Of a DNA stretch of 64,000 nt, positions 38,726-52,688 are shown one piece after another; the stretch's first letter is position 1; each line of letters opens with the position of its first letter. Source of the stretch: Bombus terrestris (taxonomy: Eukaryota > Arthropoda > Insecta > Hymenoptera > Apidae); assembly GCF_910591885.1 (NCBI RefSeq), contig NC_063273.1, positions 3,224,001 through 3,288,000 of the forward strand. Reading direction: 5' to 3'. The translations under genes and the position numbers were made by a program. The notes beneath the pieces were generated by a model. That model searched no databases. It was given only the letters and a program-made list of their open reading frames with translations, and had not been told where the DNA came from.

Positions 38726-38986
38726 TCGAATATCTAGCTATAACGTTCGAAACGTTTCTATTGATTCTAGTATATAGTTTTGAGAATTGTAAATGATCTG
38801 TTACCTTCGTGTTAGTATTAACATCTATTTATATTGTCGTTTACGGTAAATTATCGTTGCGTCCATTGTAATAACTGAAATATCATAAAATGCATTCTTA
38901 TAGGATATATTATGTATGTATAAAATGTTACTTGATTTGCTTGTCTGATACGAACGTATCAGTTTGAAATTATAGAAGGAGATGTA

Positions 38987-38992
38987 AATAAA
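38987..38992 (+). promoter_or_regulatory. Polyadenylation signal of chitin-binding gene
   Basis: AATAAA about 260 bp after the stop codon; the first such hexamer on the plus strand downstream of the gene. Confidence 0.5.
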
Positions 38993-39894
38993 ATAGAAAA
39001 AGATTCAACAATCACGTAATTATAAAAAGGGTTTAAAATAAAAAGAGACTTAAAACGTTTTATAAATTAAATTATTTAAAATATTCTTCGATGTTTATAG
39101 AAGTGAAAACTCAACGAATACAATGAATCATGATTTTATTTGTTATATAATAATATCTACAATAAAAATACCACATCGTTTGAAAAACAATTTTCGTTAC
39201 AATTATATAGTAATTTTATATAATAATATAATATTTAGGTTTTCGTTCCAAATAAGATGTAGCGATGAACATACACCTCGCAGTGGGAGTGAGAAAATAC
39301 ATTTTTTTTTGTTGCAAATTCCACATTGATTTCTTCACTCAGTGTTATTTTTTTTTCTTTTTCATCTTTTTTTTTTTGCAATACGTAACGAACACACTCG
39401 AAACGGCACCACGACGAATCGTTTTCTTATTATCGCGTTTTCTCTCGCTTATTTCTCATTCGTATCTAGTGATTCTCGAGATGAAAAGATACACTTCTTT
39501 CACCAGCCGTGGTATAAGGAAATCGCTTCGAGTGTCTCGTTCCTATCGTTTTCTTTTTTTTTTCTAGTTTTTGTCTGTTTTTTAAATATTTCGCGTCGCG
39601 AGTACGCTGGCCCGCCTTCTCCGCCATTTTTTCTGTTTTTTTTTTTTGTTTGTTTGTTTGTTTCTTTTGTTTTCATTTAGCGAGATTTATAGAAATATTG
39701 GACTAGAGTAATCCAACCTTTTCCTATCTCTTTCTTGTAACGCGAACATCCGCCCGCCTAATTTTTGTTTAACTACACTTAGTTAATAGTACCGTAATGT
39801 CATCTCAATATATATCATTGTATTAGTTGTCATAATATATAGAAAATACATATAACAATTATTTAAATGACTCACAATCAATCATTTGTTAGAA

Positions 39895-40060
39895 TGTATA
39901 TATATGTGTATACATACGTGTAGATATGTATACATATATAGATACACGCATACACACATGTATACATACATATATTTATATATATTTATTTATTTATATA
40001 TATATTTATATTTATTCATTTATTTATAATATTTATATTTATATTTATATTAATCGGTGT
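39895..40060. repeat. Compound TA/TG/TTTA low-complexity repeat
   Basis: About 165 bp of ATACATA, TATATA, TTTA and TATTTA units with little other sequence. Confidence 0.85.
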
Positions 40061-40113
40061 GTTAATTTTACATGATATTTTTTTTACACTCGTCGTAGAG
40101 AGAGAGGAAAAGG

Positions 40114-40189
40114 ATGCCGAGGAAGGATTCTGCGAAAGGAGGAGGGGCAGGAAGTATCTTTGAAAGGATTAGGAAAGGGCTAGGATCAG
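40114..40189 (+). other. Candidate 25-codon first coding exon, unassigned
   Basis: An ATG opens 25 codons (MPRKDSAKGGGAGSIFERIR then KGLGS) and ends at a good donor, CAG/GTAATT. Reading through meets a stop at once. The composition is far more GC- and purine-rich than the flanks. No downstream exon was found. On the other strand the same segment contains a strong acceptor-like pyrimidine tract ending TTTCGCAG near 40130, so it could instead belong to a minus-strand transcript. Confidence 0.18.
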
Positions 40190-43100
40190 GTAATTAATAG
40201 ATCTTTCATACATTTACATTGTCCTCATCGTACTACTATTTTAAAGTGAAACTCCTCAGGGCTTAGCCGATATCTTACAAACATTTCACTTTTTATTTTG
40301 TCTATCTTGTACTGTTGTACGTATCCTCGCTCTTTTACGAACTATTTTTTTTTCGTAATACCGTCTGGTCAGGCGCGGAGCAGATGGAATTTTTCGTTAC
40401 TCCATTCCTCTCTCATATTTAATATCTCGCAATGTCTATCCAATGTCTTTTTAACCTTTACAAACGAACCTCTGCCTCTCGTGCTCCGAACACCGGGCGC
40501 TTTGCTCTTTCTCTCCTCTCAAATTGTCTTTGATGTTTTCGTTAACGAGGCATAGAAACATTTACTCGTCTATATATATATCTAACATATTCGTGTATCA
40601 ATACTTAGGTAAATTCTCGCTTCTTCTGCCGATTTCTATTTCATTCTGTAATCGAAGTTTCAACCGCGGCCGCTTCGACTCGATCTTTCAGCTGGCGCGT
40701 TTTCGAAATATTTCTTTCGCGTACACCTGCTCCTATATGGTATAAAAGGACGATAGGGCGACATTTGATTTCTCTTACGTTTTTTTCACTTTTGTAAAGA
40801 AGTCACAATCACGAAAATCGTCAAGCAATAATAACATTGATAACTACTCACGATTCAATGTATTTTATCAGCTGATTACCTTTGCAATTTCACTCTCTGT
40901 TCAATTCTATCGTTCAGTGCTTGCAACAATCTCTGGCAAACCGCTTTCCAAGATTTGCACGAAGACACCGCGTCCAATCGAATGACGTAATTTGAATGAT
41001 GTGACATTTAGAAACTTTAGAATCGGCACGCGATACGAAGTTCGGCAATTCGCTTATTGTACGAAGCAGGTCTTTTGGGTTTGATTTTTGTGCCTACAAA
41101 CAATTTTACACGCTATTATACGTGACGAAAAAATCGCTAAAATTTCGCCGAAATATCTACATACATTCGTCTACCGTCTCTGTAAATGGTGTCGAATTCT
41201 TTAACATTAAAACATTCTCAAAACATCGTTATGTTTCTCCTCCTTTATTATCCATATTGAGCGGAAAGGTATTGCTGTGTGGTTTCTCGTCAAGAAGAAT
41301 CCTGTCTTTTGATATGTCAGACGTCTAGCTGGCTCTCATTCTCTCACTCTCACACTCTCTGCTTTTGATTTTTTCTTTCTCATCCTTTATTTCCATCGAA
41401 TCGTCGAGGACCAATAAGCTTCGACTCTGATCTTTCGCACGAATGTCAGCGTTTCTTGTTTCGTACAAACTTGTTCCATTCGAACTCAATTATAATCGTG
41501 AAATATTTTGCACTTTCGTAATTATTTGAAACTTTCTACGCGTAATGAAAATTCACGTCCAGAATTATTTGTTATATGTAATTCAAAGATTATCTGTTGC
41601 AATTTCGAGAAGAGTGGTGAATTTTTAATTTTGGAAACTAGGGCTGGACGTATCGGAATAGAACCGCGATTTATACTTCTGCCATTCGGTAGAAAGATCA
41701 AAGTGAAACTCTGATCGACCTCTGTAGACTTTTCCGTGTGCACTTGCGAATGCAAACGAATAACATCGATAAACGTGTTTGCTATGTACACACGCAAAGA
41801 GCACCGACAAGAAATATGCGATAAATAAATACAATAATTATCCTAAAGAATGTCCAGTCCTATTATTCGATTAACGCGATGGTTTTTTACTTTAATTTCC
41901 CGTTCCATTAAGCACGAACAGCTTAATAAAGTTTTGCAAAGCGAAAACTATCGATGATTGTTACGAAGTTTTTTATATTTTTATCCTATTAAAAATCGTT
42001 CGATTCCCATTCACACGGTATTGGTGTTACAAATTTTCCATTATCAATCAACGAATGAAAAAATCTCGTGCTTCCCATCTGTCCACGTCAACGTCGACCT
42101 TTGATTAACGCTTTCGCTTTACAACGTCGCTTAAAAATACGAACAAAATTATTCGACGAACAATCCTATCGGGAGTATGATTAAACGTCCCGATGATCGA
42201 TGCTCGTATCTAGATCTGTGCATTTTGATTTGGAGCTTCAGCCACGGTTACTGTGTACACTGTATAATATATGTATATCCTTCGCATAAATAGTAGCAAG
42301 AACGCAGCGAAGCGCGAGCGAGGATGCGTCGATCTCTTCTCCAAAGTCGAAAAATTCTCCTTGGACCGACACAAACCGCGCTTTCCTCGGGAAACTATGC
42401 ACTCGAGAGTCCAATAATCGTGGATAATTGTTCTCCGAAAAGCACTTTTAATACCATTCAATCATTTCCATCGTTTATTTCTCTGATCCTTTCCTCTTTA
42501 TGTAACCTTCTTCGTACTTCGACAAATTGTTTTCCATTTTGATTGTCAATTTTGATTCTTCACTATTTTCTTTGAAAGATGTTCGAATCTCGAGCGCAGT
42601 CTGTATCCTACGCGACGTCGCTTCGATCTCTTACGCGTCTAAATTGAAACACACGAGTCGTGGAATTCATGAGGAGTATCGGAGGGGCGGGAGGGAAGTT
42701 GGATCGAGAGGATCGAAAGGATTTCGTGCACCTTCTTGCACACCGTTGCTCACGACACATATAAAATCCAGACTCTTTATACAGTATATTATTGCATACT
42801 ACACGTTCGTCGCTCGCGGGCTACGATTCACCACATTTGCACTAACACATTTGCGCTAGAACGTACTATAACGCGTACGTAGAGACGAGTGGAAAAGGAA
42901 CGAGAGTCGATTCAGCCTCGACGACGTAACTTATTGGGAGGAACGGAAGATTCACGGAACGACATATCCGAGAATTTTTCCTAATTTTATCGCAGCAGTG
43001 TTTCTTTCCTCTTTTTGATTTACTACACCCACTGAGATGATGCGTCTTTTGATTACAACGACGATATTTGGCACGGTATTTATTGTTAAGCGTTACGATC

Positions 43101-45200
43101 TCATTTTTCAAGTAATTTCGCCTTTCTGGTTGATCTTCGTTGTGATTTGATTTTTCCCAGAATGTAAATAGTTTCTTGCTTCTTTATAGAGAACTTTGGC
43201 GAGGTATCAGCGAAAGAAATTTTGAAACATTTTTCCTACCAGTTCTGATAACCGTAAAAATGAATATTTTGATTAGAGCAGACACCTTTCATTGCTATAA
43301 TAGTCACTCGACGAAATAGAAATTTAAAAATTGAAAATTCATTTTTGATATTTGCGTTTAAGACACTGACTTTGAATATTAATGTTTAGCAAGCAGGATA
43401 CGATCGCAAACGAAATTTCATGACAATTTGCTTTTAATAAAATAATTTACTTATACAGATATTATATAGATATTCCCGTATGTATAAGCGTGTATATTTT
43501 TTTAATATATGGCTGACGTAGCGAAAAGGTTAAACATTTAAGGTTAACATTACAATATATCAAATAAAATTTTTCTATTGTAAATATAGTTATCGGCTTA
43601 GAATTCTATACATCGCGATGCACTTCAACTAAATAAATTATTCTGTGTCAATTTTGATAAAGACATCGTCTTCATCTTCAAGCCTTTCAGAAGCCATCGC
43701 AGTTACAGAAATTATCATTGGAAACATAATACTCTTGTTCATGGTTAGACTAGACATCGAACCATTGCTTCATGATTTTTTTAAAGTTCCGAGTTGTTTC
43801 GTTTTCTCCGAACCATGCTCCGATTATTAAAGATCGAATTTTGTTTAATTCTATCTAACTTTCGCTTTCGCCACTGGCGATAATTACCGGATCATAATCT
43901 TAATTCTATTCGAAAGAACGTAAACGTTAAAAAATATTTCGTATTCTCTCGAGTAAAATTGAAATTCTTCTAAAACATGCGAATCGCGAAGACGCCGCGA
44001 AACGACTGTTGACTGTTCCTTTCTCGACTTTTCCTTAAGAATTTTTCCAACCTATTATTCGTATTATACAATCGTTCTCAGTATCGAAGCTCGTAAAATA
44101 AGCCAATGCCTACAAGAGTTTTAAGAGGAAGAAGAAAACTCTTCGCAAGATCGACGTACTATGTAACAAGCGGATACGAAGATACGTTGTAACATACTTC
44201 GAGAAAACTCTTTATTGGCACGTGATTCAATTTGATTCTCCAATTCGACATACGCTATCGTTTAAAAATCTTATTCTTTTTTCCTTTTACACTTAAAAAA
44301 CATCTAAATTACTCATCCATTCAACCAATAAAAAGTACCGTGCATCGTATCCGCTTTCTCTAGGAATTAAGTACACTCGTATCTATCTAAAGAATGAGAA
44401 AATGTAAGAAAGAGGGACGAGGGGAGAGTGTAGGGCTACAGATGGCAAATAGGCGCAATTATTTCGGCTCCTTACGAATTAATACTTTCCATACATTTCA
44501 TTCATACACAGGGACACAGCACGCGCGTATTTAAGGACTAACTAACAAAGGATTGTCTGCTTAAAGGGGTTTCTCATCCGATTCAATGCATCCATGAGGC
44601 AGCAATCGCTGTTACACATTCTATGAAACGTCCTCGAATTTTATTCGAACGCTCTCGTATAATTCGTTTCCCTCGTTACGTACTAATATCGTCGCAGAAC
44701 GATTTGTTCTTTCTCCTGGAGAAAGAAATATTAAACAGGATTCCGTTTAAGCGCGTCATGAATGCAGAACTCCCTCGGCCACGACACATTTGCTATCTAC
44801 CGAGATCTACTATGTACATCAATTCCTTTTAGACGTAGCTAATATTTCGTTCCTCGTCATAGTTAAAAAGATTATTACATTAAGTATAGAGTTGCCGGTA
44901 AGAAACGGCGTACGTACGTGCACGCGCAATCGGAACACTCGCTGCATTTCCTTCTCTAGTTCTTTTCTTTTACTTTGTTCTCGCATCTGTTTTCTTTCTT
45001 CCGTATTTCTCATATAACACACAGTATACACATATACATACATACACACGATGACGCAACACTCGTATTCCATTCTGCTCTGACACCTTCGCCGTCTATC
45101 GCAACACCAAACGATTTCTGCTACGAATGAAAATGTCCATATTTTATTTCTTTATTTACTTCTTTTATTTAGTATAGTCGTCGTTTCCTTCTCATTTCTG

Positions 45201-45311
45201 CTAACCGAGGATTTGGGATGGGATGGGCCCGGAATGCACTGCGGCACAAGTGACTCTATCTTCTAAGCCTAACAACAGCTCGATGATCAATTTCGTCGTC
45301 GAGTTTTCCAT
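45201..45311 (-). CDS. Candidate 36-aa small ORF, unassigned
   Basis: ATG at 45311 (context AAAGGGATGG) runs 36 codons to TAG at 45201. The peptide begins MENSTTKLIIELLLGLEDRV and ends SGPIPSQILG. It is not low complexity, lies in a locally GC-rich patch within the long gene-free region, and is on the same strand as the MIDEAS-like gene. I recognise no family. It could be a chance frame or a conserved noncoding element. Confidence 0.2.
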   Translation of the reverse strand: MENSTTKLIIELLLGLEDRVTCAAVHSGPIPSQILG

Positions 45312-47439
45312 CCCTTTCCCTCTTCTTACTTCCGTTCGCGAAATCAGCTTCCAACGCGACACGATACCCGACACTCGCCTCGCTTCTGGCCAACTTTCGT
45401 GAAAACGCTCGCGGTATTAAACAGCGTTAAAAGCATAGCTTTTTTCTCAAGCGTTAGAAGGAAAATTCTAGCTAATCGAGGGAGTCGGTCGAGGTTTCTG
45501 AGTATGTCGACGAAACTTCGAGCGTCTCTTGCATGATAACGTGATAGCATATTAACGTTTAAACTAAATTTCTATTGTTTATCTCGCTGAATAAATTTGA
45601 CAAGAGGATCGTATGAAATAATCATTTTGATAGAGGTAAGGCTTAGTGCAGAATGGATTAACTCGAAGACTTTTTGGAGCGATTAACTCTTTCGTTAACA
45701 TAGGCACATACGCTACGAAGGGTAAAAAATTCCGACAACGAAGACACGTTGCAGAGTTAACGACATTTCGCTATTCATAAACTTGAGATCAATTTTTTTC
45801 AGGCAGTGGAAGTAGAGAGAAACTGAGCAATCAAAACGAACGTTTTTCTCTTCATTACGCATAATCAGACGGAAGAAACGTAAAACTAGATTCTTATGCA
45901 CGATGGCAATACCTCCGTGCTTTGGCACATCGTTACGATACGTTAGAATTAATAAAACATTGTTACGAATCTTTTGTCGCAGCGAAACTCCCGGAGCAAT
46001 GAGAACAGGTATCGAAGAGAAACGTCGCTGTAAAACGCGGACGATCGTGCGTTTTGATTATTCGATTACTCGAATATACTTTCTATTCCATCTTTTAAAT
46101 ATTGTGCGTCTTTGTATTATAAAAAATACCAATTCGCATTTCAGAAATCGTCTTGCCTCTTTGCTCTTTCTACGATTGTTAAAATCGTTATTATTGATAA
46201 AATCGACGAGTCGTTAAATCTGCAATGAAATTACTGAAATTAGCGTGACTGAAATTATTCAAGGAGCAGATATAGTTCGGAGCAACGATCATTTAAGATC
46301 GTATAAAAAGAGGAGAAAAAGTGTATTCTTATCCTATCGAAGAACACGCTTCACTTTTCCTTCGAACTGTTATCAAAAACCTTTGATTTCGTTCTCCCGT
46401 TCTTTTTGCTTCTCCTCGGTGTCTCTTTCTCTCGTTCGTTCTCTCGTTTTCTCACTTCCTCTAATATCATAGTTAAAAATCAATGATTAGTTACCAGAAC
46501 ACAAGGCACTTGGCTTACACATCGTACATATTTTTATTCTTTTTTCTTCATTCTTTTTTAATTTCTTTCGTTAGTCGCTTGCTTTTGGTGTAGCTCGGTG
46601 TTGGGATAGCTTGCGCAGGACGCACCGCATACACGAGACGAACGACGCGAGACATCGATTATGTTCATTGCAATCGAGAAGCAGCTGACTCGATTCACTA
46701 CCGCTAGTTACTATTTACAATGTGTTTACAATTGAAAAATATTGTTATAATATATCTATTCCACACTGAAAATACCAACATTTTTTTGTTTATTAAATCG
46801 GGTTTCGTAAGACGTCAATAGCGAATAAATTAATCGACTGATAAATTAATAGAATATTTTAGGTGTTTGAAATTAAGTAATTGCAACTTGATGAATAATA
46901 AGAACAGAATTGGATATATCGAAGTAAATTGAAAAAGTCATCGAAAAATATAATGATAGAATAATCATCTGTATTACGTTTCGTTGCTCCTTAAGTTATA
47001 CTCAATAACTCACGGAAAATTAAATATCCTTCTTCCTTAGGAATCCTTTTAATTTGCTACACGTATGTAAGATTATTTCTGTAACAATTTTAATTAGAAA
47101 CAATGGTAGTAAGTCGTAACTCCAAAGAACATTTACATCATATAAAAAATTCTATATGCTATTTACCATACTAATATTTCGTTTCTCCTCGTACGAAAGT
47201 TTTCGAATAGTTGCACGAATAACGATTAGCTACATTCTTTTCTGGAGAAATGTACATTCAAATGAAGTTCCATTTAGCGCTACATCACATCGATTCGTCT
47301 ACTGACCGCTAAATTAGCAACAATGACGTTAATATCGACTAAAATCGTTCATTTCGCGTCTCGTCGTCGGTTGCAGAGTGCCTTGCGACGTATGATGGAA
47401 ATAACACGCAGCAATTACTCACAATATCAATAGAAGAAA

Positions 47440-47630
47440 ATAGTCCATATGTATGTATATATATACATATATATCGCCACATACATATATATATATACTA
47501 CGTATGCAATGCAGTTTTAATATATATTATATACATATATTACGTATATATATCATATATTATATATTATACATATAACATATATTTAATATATAATATA
47601 TATATACATATATTTATTTATTTATTTCAT
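47440..47630. repeat. TA-rich satellite-like stretch
   Basis: About 190 bp of TATATA, ATACAT and TTTA units, ending in a TTTATTTATTTATTTC run. Confidence 0.85.
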
Positions 47631-48518
47631 ATATCCATTGCTCATCATCCATATCCATTTATAAACGACGGTTAGATCATACATTACATCTGAGTATTAA
47701 AACATCATTTCTTTCTTTCTCTTTCACGCTTGTCTTGAATTTCCCGCAGCGGTATTGTTCCACGGTTATACTGATCTTTTTTAATACTCTGGTGCACTCG
47801 TGAGCCAGGGTCTTCGGTAAGTCTTGCTCAGTATCATCGAAAGGACAAACATCCGGATCGGTCGATCGAGGAAAAACTGAAGTTTCGTTCAGCTAATCTG
47901 TGAACAATTTCGTCGACTTATCTCGAGATACGTGAATCGTCGAATTTCTGCAACAGGCGGATCGGTGTTTCAAATTCGATCGATCGTGCATCAATCGTGC
48001 AGTCAAACTTCGATCGTGATTGGTTCACGTGCAATGATCGAAAACTCAACCAATTTTGTCAAGAATTTGATGTATAAGTTGATCGATGGTTCGACGATTG
48101 CCTTGCAAAGGATCGACGATCGTTTCACTGCAAAATATCGTTGCAAATATATCGAAGTGTATCGATAAGGATTTAAACGACCACGATCGCGACAAGTCGA
48201 CTCACAATTTGCCAAGATCGTTTTCCTGTATATTCGATGACTCTGTTGGGAGTTTTACATTGTTGAAAAAACTGAACAACCGAAGCAAGCAACTGCTTGC
48301 CTCGTTTCCCAAAAATCTGCCCGTTCTATCTGTGTTTCCTTTTATCGCGTACCGAAGTCCCATCGCTCACGATTCCGAAGCGCGAGCTGTTCTTCCCTTT
48401 TTACTCTTTCTCTTTTCTATTTTATTTTGTTTCACTTGAACGAACAACATCGAGATTTAAACCGCGACCTATCGCAAAGCGCGTGGTCGCTGCCTACTCC
48501 CTGCACATAATCGGCGCC

Positions 48519-48730
48519 CATATATATATATATATATAAATATATATATATACGAATATATATATTTATACATGTATAAGTATTTATATATACAAATATA
48601 TATATATTTGTATATATATATCCCCACATATCTATATAATAATTAATAATAATTAATAGTTAATAATAATAATATCGCCCTTTCATATCCAATATGTATA
48701 TATATATATGTGTGTATATTAAATAAAATC
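48519..48730. repeat. TA-rich compound microsatellite
   Basis: About 210 bp of TATATA, TATACA, TAATAA and TGTGTA blocks. It generates Ile/Tyr-rich spurious frames. Confidence 0.85.
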
Positions 48731-51700
48731 GTATGTACGCAATATAATGTATAATCACTAGACCAATGTATATTAGTATCGCTCTTCGAACGTAATACTG
48801 ATGCATAGAAGCTCGTCACTCCGGCTAAGCTTAACTAACACACATCAACATTTATCTCATCGTTTCTGCCGTCATCGATGGAATCCTTCTTTCTGCTTTC
48901 AGTTTGCGCCGATGCTTTCGCCGGACCTTGAGCTCCTCGATTTTTGTCGACTGACGTTAAAATCAGAAACGCGCGCGCCTATAAACTCTCGTTGATCCAT
49001 CTCTTTATAAGCTTGTTTAAATATTGAGAATTCGCGCAAGGGCGTCGTAGCACCTCGGTCAAAGACTTCGTTAAAACTTCGTTAAAACGACGAAAAGCAA
49101 GCGGTTACATCGTGGCTATCGACAGACTAAAGAGGTATACCTAACACAGTGATCGATTCGAAATTTTCACGAGGCCATGCGTAACTGGACAAAATCGACG
49201 CTCCTCCGGTTTTCATTTATTTGAAGGATCGACAAAGAGTGACAGACGCGCGCATTCGGTTTCAGAGGATCAGCTGCGACGTTTGTGCCGTCTTTGTTGG
49301 CCGAAGACCAATGTGGTGGAGTCGCGTGTCGAGGGGTTTTCATGCCTCCTATGGGGTCTTTCGTTCCTCTCTCCTCGTAGATCGGAGAGGAAAGTTAGTT
49401 TAATAGGCCTTCGAATCGATTTTCGATCGTTTTCGTCGACGACTCGGTAACACATCGCGCTTCAAATTGACTGAACTGTGTGTAAATGTGTGGAAAGCCA
49501 CGCTATCGTTTCTCATGAGCTGATTGCATAGTATAGAATGTGGAACTGCGTGAAAGCGCAGTCGAAAAAGAATCGTTCAAATGGAAGAATTTATAGAATT
49601 AGTCCAACTAGTTTGTGCTATATTAATGAGAAATTTGATGAAGAAAGGTTCAAAAGCAACGTTTAAGTTTATTTGGATACTTGATAAGTAAGGGTAGTAA
49701 AAATGTCGCTCACGAGGGACGATCACGGGACGTTTCGTCTGCAAATCCCTTAAAGTGGAATCCCTCACTCGGCCAGCTGTAGTTAGCGCATACGTCATCT
49801 AACACAATTAATAATATATTGTCCATATTGCTTATGGCACCAACTTTTGAGCGATATCATTGCAAATTTTTGTTCTTTCTTTCTTTGTTTACTTGTTATA
49901 GAGTTACGAGAGGTTCGTCTGCGCTTTTCCCGGCGTAGCCTCAAAATCGGCTTCCTCGATATTCTTTCTTTCACGCGAGTTTTGAGCAAAAGACAATACA
50001 AGAGTCGGAGAGAGAACGGTGTTTTTTTTTCCTTTCACTTCTTTTCTTTTTATCGTTTCGTTTAAAAGACTAACCGTGACGAGGATATTTTAATGTATAC
50101 AGCTACACCTTACAGGTAAGAACTAGTTGAGCAGAGAAGTGGAAAAAACAACGACAGCGCGGACACGCGTCCACACCGATATTGCTACCGAGCACACGTT
50201 TCTTCTTTCACTCTATCGTAATAATTATTGCGATAATAACCGTGCGATAAAAATGTCCGTGTCACATGAATACTCTGGACCGTGCTGTTCTCACGTTCTC
50301 TATATATTCGCGATTTTTTCACGACAGCAAAACGGATCAAAGATAAGGGCTGTCTAGAACAAGGGATCTTTGAACATGAAATCGAAAGATTGTTCGTACA
50401 GAACGAACGAAAATCGAATAATCGAAGGGTTCGAAAAATCGAACGAATCTAATCTCACAAAGTTGTCAGGCAAAAAAGACAGAGAGACGACGATGGTTTT
50501 GTCTGAACGAGATCAAAGATTCCCAATGCCTCGCGTTCTACGAATTTATTTCTTTCCCTTTTGTTTCTCTTTTTCTATTTCTCTCTTCTTTTATTTTTCT
50601 TTTTTCTTTTTTGTTCCGTTATCTTCGTGTATTTAGGATCTAATCGATCAGTTCTCATGTGAAACGCGACATTACGTATCCGTGGCTCACCTACAGCTGA
50701 CCATGCTTCGAATACATTTAAAAACACTATTAACAATACATTTCGTTTTTTGTTTCTCCGTCGTAGTAAAAGTTATAATAGAGAATAGTATTAACATCAA
50801 ATAGAAGAGTATAAAGAACCATGCTGGCGTATAGAGATAGATATTAAAGTAGGTAATAGGTAAGAGGACGATAGATTACGATATCAATATAATCCAATAA
50901 ATAACTTTTCACTTGTTTAAGAGTAGGTTTTTTTTCTTGCATAAACGATGATGATCATTTAGTAGACTTTTTTTTCATTTTAATACAGTATTTTGAGCAC
51001 ATTCCTCAGGTGTATAACCACGCTACACTTTCTTCGCCGAGTTGTACCAATATATTTCGCAACGTCACCTCGCCATTGCTTCGGTTTGATTTATCGACGA
51101 TGTGAGACATATCTTTCTCTTTTCGCAGACATACGAGTTATGGTGTGTTAATAAATTATTAAATAAAATTCGACTAATGAAAATCAATCACATTCACGAT
51201 GAACAATGGTAACGATAGACTCGAAGGCACTATGTTGCCTTGGTCTGCTTAATGATTTAAATTAACTACGAATATAATATATATTAAAATATCGTTAAAT
51301 AATTTTGTACTTCGTGGAAGTTTCAAAATTAATCAGCGCATTGTGAAATTATTTAAACTATACATTTTCTTTTTTAACACTTAGATAAATATAATCGATA
51401 ACGTCTAGTACGATATTAAATAAATTGCGTAACAATTTCGTGCTCGATAAAAATTAAACTAAAGTTTTCCGGTCGTGTTTAAATAAGATTTTTTCTAAAA
51501 AATCAATTTCACTCGGTCTGGATAGTTACATAGAATTAAATATAATAAAATTAATCTCCGAATTCGAATCTGCTACGCTTTTCGTTTGGCTGTACGATTT
51601 TGCCGGTAGAAACAAAAATTTCATACGATGAACGTAATCCGTTTCGTCGTCAATCTATCTCCATTCACTCGATGTTATCCGCTAACTCGACTAATGGCAG

Positions 51701-52652
51701 TACAATATCGGTACAACTCACTAATTGATGGCACGGGTCCGCCTATGTACAAATATGTAATACCATATACCACATACCATTTAAATACATCACATATTTA
51801 TCATTTTTTTTTTTGTTATATATATATTCTCCATATAGATATATATATATCATTCTTTTTTTCTGTGACGTGGAGGGACTCGTTTGTACAATTCATGCAT
51901 ATATTCGTTACTGTTTCATTGCTTCGTTTTATCGTACCTTTCCTCAAAATTCTGAGTAATCAGCCTCCAGAATTGCCTCTTGCGTTTACATTGGCCAAAC
52001 AAATCCAGAGAGTGTGACCAAGCTTGGAACTTTCTCGTTACAGGAGAAAGAAGGTAGAATAATTACATTTTATTAAGTACACATAATCTTACCGAAGAAG
52101 GCTGATTAAAAGCTAACTAAATTTTAAGTACATAATCACTTTGTTTTTTTCTTAAATTCGTAACGCAATTTAATAAGAATTATTTAACTACGAAATTATC
52201 GAAATAATCAATTCGGTTGTACTTTAACAACTAACGATCGTGGTCTCTGGATTTGATCTCGCTGCTGTGTAATAATTCCAACACTTTCTTCTTCTTTTCC
52301 CTCTCCTCGACTTCTTGTTTCTTTCTTTCTTTTTTTTTTTTTATCGCTAACTACGTCGTGTTTCACCTCGAATCGATTCTAAATCTGATTAAGAGTTAGA
52401 TTACGTACATATAATAAGAATTACATTAGTAGAAACGTAGTTTCTGTAACAAGTGTATTGTCTTAAATGATATGTCTGCTAATTTTGTTGCATTTCGACT
52501 TATGACCCGGACCTGTGGTCGGGATTCACATATATAACACTTTTACACCTTAAATGAACTTATTTTTAAATACTCGAATCACCTAGGATCTTAGTTAGTA
52601 TAGTTAATTATAGATTTCTAGGATTACGCATCTTATTCGACTTATTTCTTTT

Positions 52653-52653
<1 letters not shown>

Positions 52654-52685
<32 letters not shown>
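52654..52685. repeat. (TC)n microsatellite
   Basis: About 15 TC dinucleotides after a TTTCTTTC lead. Confidence 0.9.
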
Positions 52686-52688
<3 letters not shown>

